Notes: a model not told the origin generated them from the letters alone. DNA of 64,000 bases from Tissierella creatinophila DSM 6911 (GCF_001940565.1 NZ_LTDM01000022.1:1-64000); one strand, 5' to 3'; positions 1 through 9,890 are shown, counted from the stretch's first letter. A program made the numbers and translations.

Positions 1-101
1 TTTTCTATGCCCTTTTTCTGTGTATAACTAGATTCTCCAAAATTAACGAGCATATTTATTTATTGAATTAAATTTCCCTTTGTGGATAACCTTAGATAAT
101 T
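1..101. other. Left-edge segment, no supported gene
   Basis: This stretch lies downstream of the tail-fibre gene. On the minus strand an ATG near position 53 opens a frame that runs off the window edge (about 17 codons), but it has no convincing ribosome-binding site. The next prophage gene (tail accessory or lysis) probably starts here or just outside; that is inference from gene order. Confidence 0.3.
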
Positions 102-1994
102 TCAAAACTCTATTCTGCAACTATCTATATTTTCATAACTATCTATTCCAAATGTTTGAGTTAGCTTTTCAATATAATATCCTGTAGCAAGGTAAATATT
201 ATGATCATCATCTACTTTCACATCAGCTATATTATCTCTAGCTTGGTAACGCCATAGTTCTTCACCTTTCTTATTTAATTTAACTAAGGTTTTCTTGCTA
301 TCTGCTACATAGATTGCTCCATCTAAGCCTTGTGCCACTTTCAAATAAAGGTTTGTATAATCAACATTTGATATATTAGTTGAATTCACTTGTCCGCCTG
401 AATACTTATTAAGGACTTTTATATTGGAACTACTTAAACCATAAATAAAGTCTCCTTGAACGCTAAATATTGGATTTGCATTATTAAAGAACTCCACACA
501 TCTAAGGCTTTCAATATCATATAGTCTATCTACAGCTAGAATAGTTTTATCATCCCAAAGGTGTAGGCTATTAAAGACTCCGCTATTTCCTATTTCTTTT
601 CTACTTATAAATTTACCGTCACTTGATATTTTAACTAAATAATCCTTCCTGCTTGATGATGATGAATGCCAGTATGATATGCTAAGAATTATTACTCCTT
701 CACTGTTTATTACTAGGTCTTTAATGTCTCCTGAAACTCCTGATATACTCAAAGACCACTGCTCTACTCCAAGTGGATTAAGCTTTTTAAATACCCTTGA
801 AGAGTCTGCAATAAATACATTCCCATCCTTATCTGCTTTAACAAAGTTCAGCATACGTATATGTCTATATATCCACTCTTCTTTACCTGCTGCATTAAAC
901 TTTCTTACTGTCCAGTCATCACTGGCACCATAAAAATTACCACTTTTATCTATATCTATGGAGTTAACAGTCCCTTCAAATTGATGCAAGATAAATGGTG
1001 ACCATTCTTTTTCAGTTGATAGGATCTTTGCTGTATGAGTTCTTAGTATATAAATATTCCCTTTTTCCTTATCAAAGCCATATGCATTAATAGGGTTATC
1101 AGTGATATCATGATTTTCCCTCCAAATAAAACCTGTCAATTGATTATCTAGTTTAGTAATCTCTCTATTAGAAATTGTATATACATTGTTTCCACCATCT
1201 ACAAATAAATTATATACTGTTGTTACATTAGTGTTATTTAAAGTGAAAATAGGCTCCCCTGTTTGGAAGCTGTGTTTTCTTAAGGTTCTATTATAGATTA
1301 TAGAATAAAAGTGATTTGTATTTGGTTCAATAGCTAAGGCATAAGCGTTGTCACTATTAGGCAGTGTATACACATATACTTGACTTCCATTGCTAGGGTT
1401 AAGTCTATATATTCTATAGCTCTCGGTAGCTACAATAACTGCATTACTAGTAACTGCAATATCCATTACTCTATAAGAGATATTGCCTGAACTCCATATA
1501 CTCTGTCCATTACTTCTGTTATATTTATATACATAGTAATTTGATGAAGAAGTATTTCCAACATATACACCAGAAGCGTCTACTGTAATACAAGTAAAAC
1601 TACTTCCTGTTGAGGCTTCCCAAATTAAAGTCCCATCCAAGCTATATTTATATAGTTTAGAACTATATGTTAGATAGTAACTTCCGTCTGTCGCTGCAGT
1701 ATCTGGAGTCATATTTGCTGAAGAAGTTTGATGATAGTTTTCCGCTATTACCTCCCCTGAAACTGCATCATAGATGGTAACCCCTGAAGAATGTAATACA
1801 TATACTTTTCCATCATTATAATGATTGACCCCCCTTCTATCAGATAAGGTACCAAGGGATTTATTGGCAAACTTTAATCCTAGCCCCTTTAACTTGTCTG
1901 AAGTAATAATTGGAGTTAAACCTTCTATAGGAACTTGACCTGAACCTCCCCCTGTTGGTGCCTGCCCAAAACCATGTAGTATTAGATCATTCAT
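102..1994 (-). CDS. Phage tail fibre / PQQ-like beta-propeller protein
   Basis: A 630-residue protein with a short Gly-rich start (GFGQAPTGGGSGQ) typical of phage tail appendage proteins. It is followed by many repeats of about 40-45 residues with the pattern hydrophobic-D-x-x-G-N-x-Y, as in PQQ-like or TolB-like propellers (for example YVADSKKTLVKLNKKGEELW near the C terminus). Its start is set by GAGGAGG just upstream and it overlaps the preceding tail gene by 8 bases. As the last structural gene in the late order it is likely the distal receptor-binding or fibre protein. The propeller fold is inferred from repeat pattern only. Confidence 0.72.
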   Translation of the reverse strand: MNDLILHGFGQAPTGGGSGQVPIEGLTPIITSDKLKGLGLKFANKSLGTLSDRRGVNHYNDGKVYVLHSSGVTIYDAVSGEVIAENYHQTSSANMTPDTAATDGSYYLTYSSKLYKYSLDGTLIWEASTGSSFTCITVDASGVYVGNTSSSNYYVYKYNRSNGQSIWSSGNISYRVMDIAVTSNAVIVATESYRIYRLNPSNGSQVYVYTLPNSDNAYALAIEPNTNHFYSIIYNRTLRKHSFQTGEPIFTLNNTNVTTVYNLFVDGGNNVYTISNREITKLDNQLTGFIWRENHDITDNPINAYGFDKEKGNIYILRTHTAKILSTEKEWSPFILHQFEGTVNSIDIDKSGNFYGASDDWTVRKFNAAGKEEWIYRHIRMLNFVKADKDGNVFIADSSRVFKKLNPLGVEQWSLSISGVSGDIKDLVINSEGVIILSISYWHSSSSSRKDYLVKISSDGKFISRKEIGNSGVFNSLHLWDDKTILAVDRLYDIESLRCVEFFNNANPIFSVQGDFIYGLSSSNIKVLNKYSGGQVNSTNISNVDYTNLYLKVAQGLDGAIYVADSKKTLVKLNKKGEELWRYQARDNIADVKVDDDHNIYLATGYYIEKLTQTFGIDSYENIDSCRIEF

Positions 1995-2778
1995 CTATAA
2001 TTACCTCCTCTATCCAATCTCCCTCTTCATTATATATTTGCTTATAAAGGATTGTAGATTGAATTGTTTCTCCATCTGCTTCAAAATATGTGACTGTTCG
2101 ATTGGCATATCTTGGAGAATTTCCACCATTTAGTTTTGACTCCTTAGCCAATGTTTTATCCCTGCGATACCACTGAATTTTAGTGAAAATCCCCTTATTG
2201 TCCTTCTCCGTTCGATGGGTATTTATAAGTTCCCCATGAGCTAAGAGACTCTCTTCATGTTTTCTAAATATAGTCCAGGGTACTAGGTCAGCTGTTTCAT
2301 GTGTGATTTCCTGAATTCTATCAAACCATTCTTTCCACTCTTGATAAAAGATACCATCTGGTTCAGAGGTTTTACTCTGTAGCCATGAATTCCATAGAGC
2401 TTCAAACGCTTCTGGATGAGTAGCCCACCAACTATCCCACTGCTCTTGCATCCACTGAGTTTCGCTGGCTATATCTTGTGGAAGTAAGAGCTTACCACTT
2501 ATATAGTAGTCTAAGCCTTGACTTGCTTTTCCCTCTATAGTCTCACCAGAAACTATAACCTGGTCAAATACTGATGCTTGATAAGACTCACCTGCTAAGA
2601 GTGTTTTTTCTTTCATAATATAAGCACCAGCCATCTTCAAGCTAACAGTTTGTGATGAATCTGATAAATTGGTTAATATAATTGATTTTAGTATGGCTAT
2701 TCTATCATTAGGTACCTGATATAAAGGAGTGAACTCTGTGGTTAATTGTCCTTTACTTAGTCTTATTGCACTTCCCAT
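1987..2778 (-). CDS. Phage tail appendage protein with Trp-rich linker
   Basis: A 263-residue protein. Residues 1-100 form a beta-rich domain (start MGSAIRLSKGQLTTEF) that could be an adsorption or attachment domain. Residues 105-160 are Trp-rich with W-x3-W spacing and contain FYQEWKEWFDRIQEIT, closely matching a block in the neighbouring 2779-3852 protein. The C terminus (about 190-263) is a separate beta-rich module. GGGAGG precedes the ATG. It sits between the baseplate-like protein and the propeller fibre, so a tail-tip role is likely; no exact family is recognised. Confidence 0.6.
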   Translation of the reverse strand: MGSAIRLSKGQLTTEFTPLYQVPNDRIAILKSIILTNLSDSSQTVSLKMAGAYIMKEKTLLAGESYQASVFDQVIVSGETIEGKASQGLDYYISGKLLLPQDIASETQWMQEQWDSWWATHPEAFEALWNSWLQSKTSEPDGIFYQEWKEWFDRIQEITHETADLVPWTIFRKHEESLLAHGELINTHRTEKDNKGIFTKIQWYRRDKTLAKESKLNGGNSPRYANRTVTYFEADGETIQSTILYKQIYNEEGDWIEEVIIDE

Positions 2779-3852
2779 TTACATCCCTCCCCATGTATTA
2801 ATTGTTGGCTGATTTTCTAATTTATACCATATACCTTGTTTTATCTCTACTTCTAAAGTATTACCAATCATTCTAAGACCATGAGCCTCATCTTTCACTG
2901 ATTTATTTATATGATCTTTAAACTGACTTCGTGGCACTAGATTAGTAATATCTTGTATTTCTTCAAACCAGGCCTTCCATTCTGTGTAAAATTCTCCACC
3001 AGGTGATTTTAATTTATCCTTTACCCAGTCCTGCCAAAGCCTTTTTATTTCTCCTTCAAACCACATATTCCACTTATATTGAATGCCCTCAAACCAGCTG
3101 TTCCACTCTAAATAAAACTCCCCATTAAGAATGCTTAGTTTATCATCTACCCATATATTCCATGTGTTTTGAAAAGTAGTAAGTTTGCCCTGTAAGACAG
3201 TTAGAAATGTAGCATATTCAATATTTACATTGTACTTTTTATCTGATATATATTTCTTGAAATCAATGAAGTCTTTATCTCCTTGATCCTTTTTAGCATT
3301 TAGATAGAGCTGCCATTCATTGAATAGTTCTCTAGTATCTACTTGTTCAAATAAGTGAGTAACGATTCCGCATACTTCGCTATTTAATCTTTCATCTATA
3401 ATTTGATAGTTTTCTATAAAGCTCTTACCAGCAAGAACCTTTACTTGAGCTAGGGATATTTCATAAATATTATTACTTCTATTTAATGTTGGTGGTACTG
3501 GCTTTTCCGCTGCTTCTCCTTTTAATATAAAGGCCCTGACATATCTTTTATCCAAAGACTTATCAAGGCGAATTACAACTCTGTCTATTCTATTCATTGA
3601 TGAATCTGCTGCATCAAGTGTTAAGCTTAAACTTTCTGTTTCTATTTTATATAAATATCCTTCAATCCAAGCATAGCCTTCATTTATTAATATATTCATA
3701 TCAGATCCACTAGCACTTACCCTTAAGTTTTCTCCTCCATTAAAGATACCACTAGATATTAACTTCCTAAAATACTCTGCAAATTCATCTGCAGTATAAA
3801 ACCTTTCATCTTCTCCTTCTACTGAGTCAAAGAACATATATCTCTCAGCCAT
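2779..3852 (-). CDS. Phage baseplate / upper tail-fibre protein
   Basis: A 357-residue protein. The first about 170 residues (MAERYMFFDSVEGEDERFY..., then RIDRVVIRLD) resemble the N-terminal domain of Gram-positive phage baseplate or tail-fibre proteins that bind the distal tail. Residues 215-300 hold three Trp-rich units of the type EFYxEWxxWFExIQ, probably helical, shared with the next gene. The C-terminal about 50 residues end in WYKLENQ. The start has GAGAGGAGG upstream. It directly follows the distal tail gene; a separate tail endopeptidase (Tal) gene is not seen between them. Confidence 0.65.
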   Translation of the reverse strand: MAERYMFFDSVEGEDERFYTADEFAEYFRKLISSGIFNGGENLRVSASGSDMNILINEGYAWIEGYLYKIETESLSLTLDAADSSMNRIDRVVIRLDKSLDKRYVRAFILKGEAAEKPVPPTLNRSNNIYEISLAQVKVLAGKSFIENYQIIDERLNSEVCGIVTHLFEQVDTRELFNEWQLYLNAKKDQGDKDFIDFKKYISDKKYNVNIEYATFLTVLQGKLTTFQNTWNIWVDDKLSILNGEFYLEWNSWFEGIQYKWNMWFEGEIKRLWQDWVKDKLKSPGGEFYTEWKAWFEEIQDITNLVPRSQFKDHINKSVKDEAHGLRMIGNTLEVEIKQGIWYKLENQPTINTWGGM

Positions 3853-3866
3853 AGGATGCCTCCTCT

Positions 3867-4712
3867 CTAAAAACCTATATATCTATTTCTCCATATTGCT
3901 TTTACTCTTGTATTAATGCTATCGTTATTACTTTTATAACTTAATATATTCTCTCCAGGAAGAAGGCTCCAAAAAGAAGAATCAAGATCTATATAGTGAA
4001 AGGCATTTTCACCATTTATCCTTACATACTTTTCACCAAAAGAAGTACAGATAGAAAGTACATCACCTTCTCCAAGCTCTCGATTTACCTTTATTATCTC
4101 TCCTGTAGTTTCATTTGTAACTGTTGGATTTGTGGCAGGGCCAATGAATTCTATCTTTACTGGTGTATCTACATCACCACTATTAACTGCCTTTCTTTTA
4201 AAACCTCTACTTGAAAACTTGCTAGGAAGCTTTAAATTAAACTTAAGTCCACCCATAATATATGACATTTCACTAGATTCATAATATGTCTCAAGCCAGA
4301 ATGGACTGTGGCATATTAGATTAATCAAATATTTCTGGTAAAAGAGTCCCCTTCCTGCTGATGGGAATGAAGGAGTCGATTCTACTATGGCCTTTATTTC
4401 TTTAGTGCTCTCTTTATATTTGTACCTTATTGTTACTTGACCTAGCTTTGGATTTAATACTCTCTGCATCTTTCTTCTTAAAGTTAGTATTTCATCTGGA
4501 TTATTTCTACTAATGATAATTCCTTCAATAGATATATCTCTACTTGAAAATGTATTTTTGACATAGGTTATTCCATCTTGATCAGGTGACTTCTGGTTTT
4601 CTAATTCTACTCCCAGTCTTCCTACCCCATCTATTCTTTCTAGAAATAAAGGTGCTTCATTTCCAAGAGTGATGCTTTCTCCATTGGTGTTTGTTATTTT
4701 TATGTTACTCAA
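3867..4712 (-). CDS. Distal tail protein (Dit / Sipho_tail family)
   Basis: About 282 residues. N-terminal segment ITNTNGESITL, then ...QDGITYVKNTF..RDISIEG and LRRKMQRVLNP are typical of siphovirus distal tail proteins, which form the hexameric ring joining the tail tube to the baseplate. I chose a TTG start at 4712 because GGGGTGA lies just upstream. An ATG at 4730 is in frame but overlaps the tape-measure stop and has no site. The gene follows the tape measure as in TP901/SPP1-like phages. Confidence 0.8.
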   Translation of the reverse strand: MSNIKITNTNGESITLGNEAPLFLERIDGVGRLGVELENQKSPDQDGITYVKNTFSSRDISIEGIIISRNNPDEILTLRRKMQRVLNPKLGQVTIRYKYKESTKEIKAIVESTPSFPSAGRGLFYQKYLINLICHSPFWLETYYESSEMSYIMGGLKFNLKLPSKFSSRGFKRKAVNSGDVDTPVKIEFIGPATNPTVTNETTGEIIKVNRELGEGDVLSICTSFGEKYVRINGENAFHYIDLDSSFWSLLPGENILSYKSNNDSINTRVKAIWRNRYIGF

Positions 4713-4723
4713 TCCTTCACCCC

Positions 4724-7700
4724 CTACCATTCCATTGCTAATTCTTTAGATGCATTTTTAATCTTTCTAGCCGTTTCATAAGGAGATAAATGTCTGGGAC
4801 TGTTGATAACTATGTGTTGGGTGATTCCTTTATCCCCAGATAGCATCTTTTTAGTAACATTGTCGTTATAGATTTTACTCCCTCTTGGTAATTGTACAAG
4901 TTCTGGCCCAAGTTCTCCTACCATAGTAAGTCCACCTTGAAAGAAGCTAGTTCCACTATAGTTTGAATCAGCATCTTCTTTTGAAAATATGCTTTTTACC
5001 TTTTCAACTATGCTAAAGACTTTCTCTTTAACAGTTGTTGCATTCCATTCTAAGATCTTATCTATTCCACTTTTTATGGAAGATACTACAGTAGTAAATG
5101 ATTCAGAAACTTTCTCTTTCATAGCTCCAAATTTATCATTGGCAGCAGTGAGCATTGAAGCTGTTTTCTTCACCCATTCTGATTCTGAATTTGTAATGGA
5201 GTCTATTATGTTTTTCTTTATATCTCCTGCCTTATCACTGACATCCTTTTTTATGTCTTTCCACTTTTGACTAGTATCAGTTTTTATTTCTCCCCACTTA
5301 TCCGATACACTCTTTTTTATTTCTCCAGCTTTAGTAAGAGTATCTTCCTTCATATCCTTCCATTTTGTAGCTGTATCTGTTTTTATATTCTCCCACTTTT
5401 CTGATGAGTCCTTTTTTATATCTTTCCATTTCTCCGCTACATCTTCTTTTATCTTTTTAGCCTTCTCTGAGATATCAGTTTTCATAACTTGCCATTTGGT
5501 CTTTATTTCTCCAGTTTCCCAGTCTACTTGATTCACATGTTCTTTAGCCTGAGCCTTAGCTTCTTTTATTACATCTGCGTGCATCTCTTCTGCTTTTTCA
5601 ACTGTGTCGTCTCTCTGTCTAGTTGCTTCTTGTATTAGCTTATCTGCTTGATCTTTTGTTATGGTTCCAGCTTCATCTCTTTGCCTTATTATTTCTTTAA
5701 CCACTTCATCATATTGTTCATTAGCAGCTTGAACGGTTTTTTCCTTTTGCTCTATAGAGTTTTGAACAACTTCAGCAGCTTGGTTGGCAGTGATCTCTCC
5801 TGCTTGAGCTTTCATTCTTTCCATTATGGATTTAGCTTCTACTTCATTTTCAGATAAGACTCTAATACCTGTCTCCACCATTTCTTTTTGGATAGAATTT
5901 ATCTCTTCTTGCTCTGCTTTTGTTATTCCTCTCTTCTCAGTTGATGCAGTTTCTAGTATTTCTTTAATTCTAGTTTCTCCATCGGCTACCTTTTGCTTTC
6001 TAGATTCATAGCCTTCATTCATATTACTTATGATTCCTTCTTGCTCTTCTTTTGAAAGTGATGTGCTATTATTTACAAACCCTTGTATTTTACCAAGGGA
6101 TTCTTCATGATGTTTATCTAATCCCGACTGAATATCTGTTGCCATCTGAGAGAAGTTTCCTGTAATTTTATCAGCCATTTCCTGTGTTACTTCTTGCCCA
6201 GACCAGGATAATTGATTAAGGGCAATAGTAGCTTCATCATTAAGTTCAAGAAAACCTCCTACTGCTTTCTTTGTAGAATCGGAAACCTCATCACCAAAGA
6301 GCTGTATTTCAGGAATACTTTCTTGGCTTAAGTGTTTATATAGGCCTACTCCCACAGCTGTAACTGCTGCAATTCCCGCTATTGCTAGTCCAACTGGTCC
6401 TGACAGAATAGTAAAAGCTGTAGCAAGTCCTCCTATTGCTGGTGTTGCTGCTACGGCTCCCGTAGTTGCTACTGCTATGGCTCCAGAAACTGTTGATACT
6501 AATCCTATAATGCTTCCTATTCCTCCTATAAGTTTTCCACCTATTAAAAGAAGGGGTCCAATAGCTGCTGCAACTAGTCCTATTTTAACTATAGTTTCTT
6601 GAGTAGCTGGATCTAGGTTAGCAAACCACTCCACTGCTTCTTGAAGTTTTTCTACTAGAGATTGTAGGTGAGGAAGAAGTACTTCAAAGATCTGTATGCC
6701 GACTCCTTCAAGGGCAGACTTAAGTTTAGTTATTCCACCTTGGAGATTATCTTCCATAGTTTCAGCCATCGCCTTAGCTGTCCCTGTATAATTTCTTGTA
6801 GAGTCTGTAAGCTTTTCATAGTCTTCATCTGTTGCATTTATTATTGCCAGCATTCCACTCATAGCTTCTTTACCAAATATTGTAGCTGCATATTGAGCTT
6901 GTTGCTCCTCAGTTAAGCCTGAGAATTTTTCTCTAAGTTCACCCATTACATCTTTAAATGGAAGCATTTCACCATTAGCATCTGTAATAGATATGCCGAG
7001 TTCTGTCATTGCACCTTTCATTTTATCTGTTGGATTGGCAAGGTTTGCTATGGCTGTCTTTAGACTTGTTCCAGCTTGAGATCCTTTAATACCAGCATTA
7101 GCCATAAGGCCCAGAGCTAGAGCTGCATCTTCAGCAGAGTAGCCCATAGCACCAAAAAGAGGAGCCACATATTTAAATGACTCCCCAAGTAATGCTACAT
7201 TTGTATTTGAGTTTGATGATGCACTGGCGAGTAAGTCTGCAAAGCTTGATGCATCTTTTGCTTCCATACCAAAGGCTGTAAGGGCATCAGTTACAATATC
7301 AGAAACTGATCCTAGGTTTTCACCACTGGCAGCAGCTAGCATCATAACCCCATCAAGTCCATCTACCATTTGATTTGTATCCCAGCCTGCCATGGCCATA
7401 TATTTTAAAGCTTCAGCAGATTCAGTGGCAGAAAACTTTGTAGTAGCACCCATCTCTTTAGCTTTTTCTTCTAGTTGTCTTAGATCACTTCCTGTAGCAC
7501 CAGATATGGCTGCAACTTCACTCATTCCAGCTTGAAAGTCAGAGCCTACTTTTGAAGCTGCAGTTCCAATTCCAACTAAGGGAAGAGTAAGTTTTTTAGT
7601 TAAATCTTTTCCTACTGATTCCATCTTCTTTCCTACATCTTGAAACTTTTGTCCTATTGGTTCTAGTGTTTGGGAGAGCTTATAGAAGCTGTTAGATTGA

Positions 7701-8068
7701 AGTTCTATTTCCTTATTTAAAGAGCTTAAGCCTTGCTCCATGGAAGATAGCTTAGCCTGGGCATTATTTAATTTAATCTCTAAATCTTGAGTAGCTTTAG
7801 CATCTTTGCCTTTAGTTTCTACGGAAGCTTGATGTGCTTGTTTTAAAGCATCTACTTTTTGTCTTTGCAGCTCAGTTTGACGGGTCAAGTTGGTTGACTT
7901 TAATTTCAATCCATCCAATTCTTTCCCATGCTTACCTAGTTCTGTACTTGCAAGCTTAAATTCAGATTGAACCTTTTTCATTTCTCTATTTAAGGCACCT
8001 ATTCCATTTTGAAAGCCTGTGGAATCTAATCCTACTACTACATTTAAATTTCCTATTTCCTTTGCCAC
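4724..8068 (-). CDS. Tail tape measure protein (TP901 family)
   Basis: A 1114-residue protein that sets tail length. Residues about 1-130 are coiled coil; about 160-480 match the TP901 core (MSEVAAISGATGSDLRQL, GIKGSQAGTSLKTAI). A hydrophobic Gly/Ala-rich stretch (about 505-590) is the usual membrane-inserting part. From about residue 850 come nine units of 11 residues such as SEKWENIKTDT and ATKWKDMKEDT, followed by a conserved C-terminal GGLTMVGELGPELV motif. A GTG start has GAGGTGATGTAA upstream. The large size and repeats agree with its role. Confidence 0.93.
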   Translation of the reverse strand: MAKEIGNLNVVVGLDSTGFQNGIGALNREMKKVQSEFKLASTELGKHGKELDGLKLKSTNLTRQTELQRQKVDALKQAHQASVETKGKDAKATQDLEIKLNNAQAKLSSMEQGLSSLNKEIELQSNSFYKLSQTLEPIGQKFQDVGKKMESVGKDLTKKLTLPLVGIGTAASKVGSDFQAGMSEVAAISGATGSDLRQLEEKAKEMGATTKFSATESAEALKYMAMAGWDTNQMVDGLDGVMMLAAASGENLGSVSDIVTDALTAFGMEAKDASSFADLLASASSNSNTNVALLGESFKYVAPLFGAMGYSAEDAALALGLMANAGIKGSQAGTSLKTAIANLANPTDKMKGAMTELGISITDANGEMLPFKDVMGELREKFSGLTEEQQAQYAATIFGKEAMSGMLAIINATDEDYEKLTDSTRNYTGTAKAMAETMEDNLQGGITKLKSALEGVGIQIFEVLLPHLQSLVEKLQEAVEWFANLDPATQETIVKIGLVAAAIGPLLLIGGKLIGGIGSIIGLVSTVSGAIAVATTGAVAATPAIGGLATAFTILSGPVGLAIAGIAAVTAVGVGLYKHLSQESIPEIQLFGDEVSDSTKKAVGGFLELNDEATIALNQLSWSGQEVTQEMADKITGNFSQMATDIQSGLDKHHEESLGKIQGFVNNSTSLSKEEQEGIISNMNEGYESRKQKVADGETRIKEILETASTEKRGITKAEQEEINSIQKEMVETGIRVLSENEVEAKSIMERMKAQAGEITANQAAEVVQNSIEQKEKTVQAANEQYDEVVKEIIRQRDEAGTITKDQADKLIQEATRQRDDTVEKAEEMHADVIKEAKAQAKEHVNQVDWETGEIKTKWQVMKTDISEKAKKIKEDVAEKWKDIKKDSSEKWENIKTDTATKWKDMKEDTLTKAGEIKKSVSDKWGEIKTDTSQKWKDIKKDVSDKAGDIKKNIIDSITNSESEWVKKTASMLTAANDKFGAMKEKVSESFTTVVSSIKSGIDKILEWNATTVKEKVFSIVEKVKSIFSKEDADSNYSGTSFFQGGLTMVGELGPELVQLPRGSKIYNDNVTKKMLSGDKGITQHIVINSPRHLSPYETARKIKNASKELAMEW

Positions 8069-8091
8069 TTACATCACCTCACTTTTTGGCG

Positions 8092-8117
8092 TAAAAAAAG
8101 CACCCTAAATGGATGCT
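8092..8117 (-). terminator. Rho-independent terminator before the tape-measure gene
   Basis: On the minus strand a stem AGCATCC...GGGTGCT is followed by seven T and then ACGCC. It separates the AlbA_2 cargo gene from the tape measure and resembles the hairpins before the portal and other late genes. Confidence 0.7.
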
Positions 8118-8141
8118 AAATATTTTTATATTAACTTATTT

Positions 8142-8260
8142 CAGCTTGACCCTAGCTTGACCCCAGCTTGACCTTTTCTAACTTTCCAACTCTCTAAGGT
8201 GGCTATATCACTAGCTTAATCCTAATTATTGTCTTGGCCCTAGCTTAACCCTAGCTTGAT
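8142..8260. repeat. Degenerate 11-bp repeats (TAGCTTGACCC)
   Basis: Three near-perfect copies of an 11-bp unit at 8142-8173 and two or three decayed ones at 8236-8260. Read on the minus strand the first block gives GQAGVKLGSS in one frame, so it may be a decayed coding tail. The whole gap 8118-8305 contains no intact gene. Confidence 0.55.
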
Positions 8261-8305
8261 CTTTATCTCAATATCCTATTAATTATTTAGTTTGTTTAAA
8301 GTGTC

Positions 8306-9709
8306 TTATGAGTAATATTTTTGATTTGGACTCGTTGGTTTATCTGGTAATATTAGATTTAGTAAACCACCTTTTATTAATGGATTTAATACTTTCCTTC
8401 TAAAGTGAGAGGTGCTTTTAATCCCTACAAATTGCTGAATTTCTTCTCTACTTCTAGGTATTTTACAGAATTCCAATATATCTTTTGTTTCTCTATCTTT
8501 TTCATCTTCTACAGGATCATTAACTTTTCTAGTATCTCTAGTATCCAAAGGTATAATTGTTTTAAACACATCACCTTCTATAAACTGAGCTTCTGAGCCA
8601 GAATAAATTTTATTATATTTATTGATATTTCTAACACCTGAGCCCAGCTCATCTACCCATCCTATTTCCCTGAAAAACTTTGCTATAGTAGGATTCTTAG
8701 AATATGGTGAGAAGCTCTTTGGGTCTATTTCTCCGCTACCACGAGCTGTATTACCATTTTCAGCATAAACTCTATTTTTTTCAATTATAAGCTTTGCTGG
8801 AAATGGGTCAAGGTATTCTCTATGAACTAAAATATTTGATATTACTTCTCTAAATATCATATCTCTAATGTTTGTTCTTATGTCTCCTTCTAAATAAAAC
8901 TTATCATTTAAGTGTTTTGCTATAAACTGCATAAGTCTATCATAACTGTCTATTAAATTAGTATCAACATAGTCCCTATCATCATACCTATCAAGATTTT
9001 GTACTCTTTTAATAGCATCTGTTTTATAATGCGGAAGTGCAGCATGGATTAATATATCTGTACCGAATATTAAAATCCCTGCTAATGTTATTCCTTCTTT
9101 CCCGCTTTGAGGCTCTTCAAGATAAAGTCCTGCACTTTTCAATAATTCCATATTACCCATACTCTTCCAAGGGTGATTGGATACTCGATTAGATGCAAAT
9201 CTTCTAACTTTTTCAAAAATATCTTCTCTGAGTTGAGACATTTTAACTGCAGGATATATTGTATTCTCACTATAGGTACTTTGTTTTCTCATGTATAGCT
9301 TAAAAACAAGATCCCTATTACTTGTTATATTGAAATCCCCATCTTCATTTCTATCGTATATTTTACCATTACATCTATGAACATCTGAGCTCTCAGGAAT
9401 GGATACATAGAGGATTGTCTTACCTTTAGTTTTAATCTCCTGGATCTCTGAGTAGCAGGTAGGATTTATTTTATCAGGGTTGTTCATCGATGATACAAAA
9501 TTATCCTTAACCTTTTTTACAGAGTCATCATCAATACCAACAATGGTACCATCATCTTTCACACCTAAAAATAAGTGTCCTCCATTACGATTTAAAAAAG
9601 CACAGACAGATTCAAACACATCTTTATTTAGCTTAGTTTTACTTTCTTTAAATTCTATATTGATTCCTTCACCTTTATTTATCAGTTCCAAAATTTGCTT
9701 TTCATTCAT
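8306..9709 (-). CDS. AlbA_2 (Schlafen-like) / HATPase_c_4 regulator-type protein, phage cargo
   Basis: A 467-residue protein. Residues about 5-130 form an AlbA_2 domain (INIEFKESK, NRNGGHLFLGVKDDGTIVGID). The middle carries the HATPase_c_4 signature (REVISNILVHREY) and GIDELGSG-like EIGWVDELGSGVRNI, followed by a winged-helix C terminus (SREEIQQFVGI...). This is the family often labelled 'RecG-like ATP-binding transcriptional regulator'. The start with AGGAAG upstream is ATG 9709. It is inserted between tail chaperone and tape measure, where phages normally have no such gene, so I treat it as cargo; function unknown, perhaps defence or regulation. Confidence 0.8.
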   Translation of the reverse strand: MNEKQILELINKGEGINIEFKESKTKLNKDVFESVCAFLNRNGGHLFLGVKDDGTIVGIDDDSVKKVKDNFVSSMNNPDKINPTCYSEIQEIKTKGKTILYVSIPESSDVHRCNGKIYDRNEDGDFNITSNRDLVFKLYMRKQSTYSENTIYPAVKMSQLREDIFEKVRRFASNRVSNHPWKSMGNMELLKSAGLYLEEPQSGKEGITLAGILIFGTDILIHAALPHYKTDAIKRVQNLDRYDDRDYVDTNLIDSYDRLMQFIAKHLNDKFYLEGDIRTNIRDMIFREVISNILVHREYLDPFPAKLIIEKNRVYAENGNTARGSGEIDPKSFSPYSKNPTIAKFFREIGWVDELGSGVRNINKYNKIYSGSEAQFIEGDVFKTIIPLDTRDTRKVNDPVEDEKDRETKDILEFCKIPRSREEIQQFVGIKSTSHFRRKVLNPLIKGGLLNLILPDKPTSPNQKYYS

Positions 9710-9826
9710 AAATATCAACTTCCTATTCATCTATATTTCCATTCGAATATCTATTAACTATATTATATACTATCTCTAATGAAATTATAGTAGAAACTGA
9801 TTTTTAGGCATAGTTTGTAAATATAA

Positions 9827-9872
9827 TTTACATTCTCGCTCTAATTACATGTCATTTGAGCGAGAATGTAAA
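9827..9872. other. Long perfect hairpin after the tail chaperone genes
   Basis: The arms TTTACATTCTCGCTC and GAGCGAGAATGTAAA form a perfect 15-bp stem with a 16-base loop. There is no strong T run on either strand, so it may be a terminator lacking a U tract, an RNA-processing site or a protein-binding site at the border of the AlbA_2 cargo. Confidence 0.6.
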
Positions 9873-9890
9873 AAGTACAGTTGATACTTA

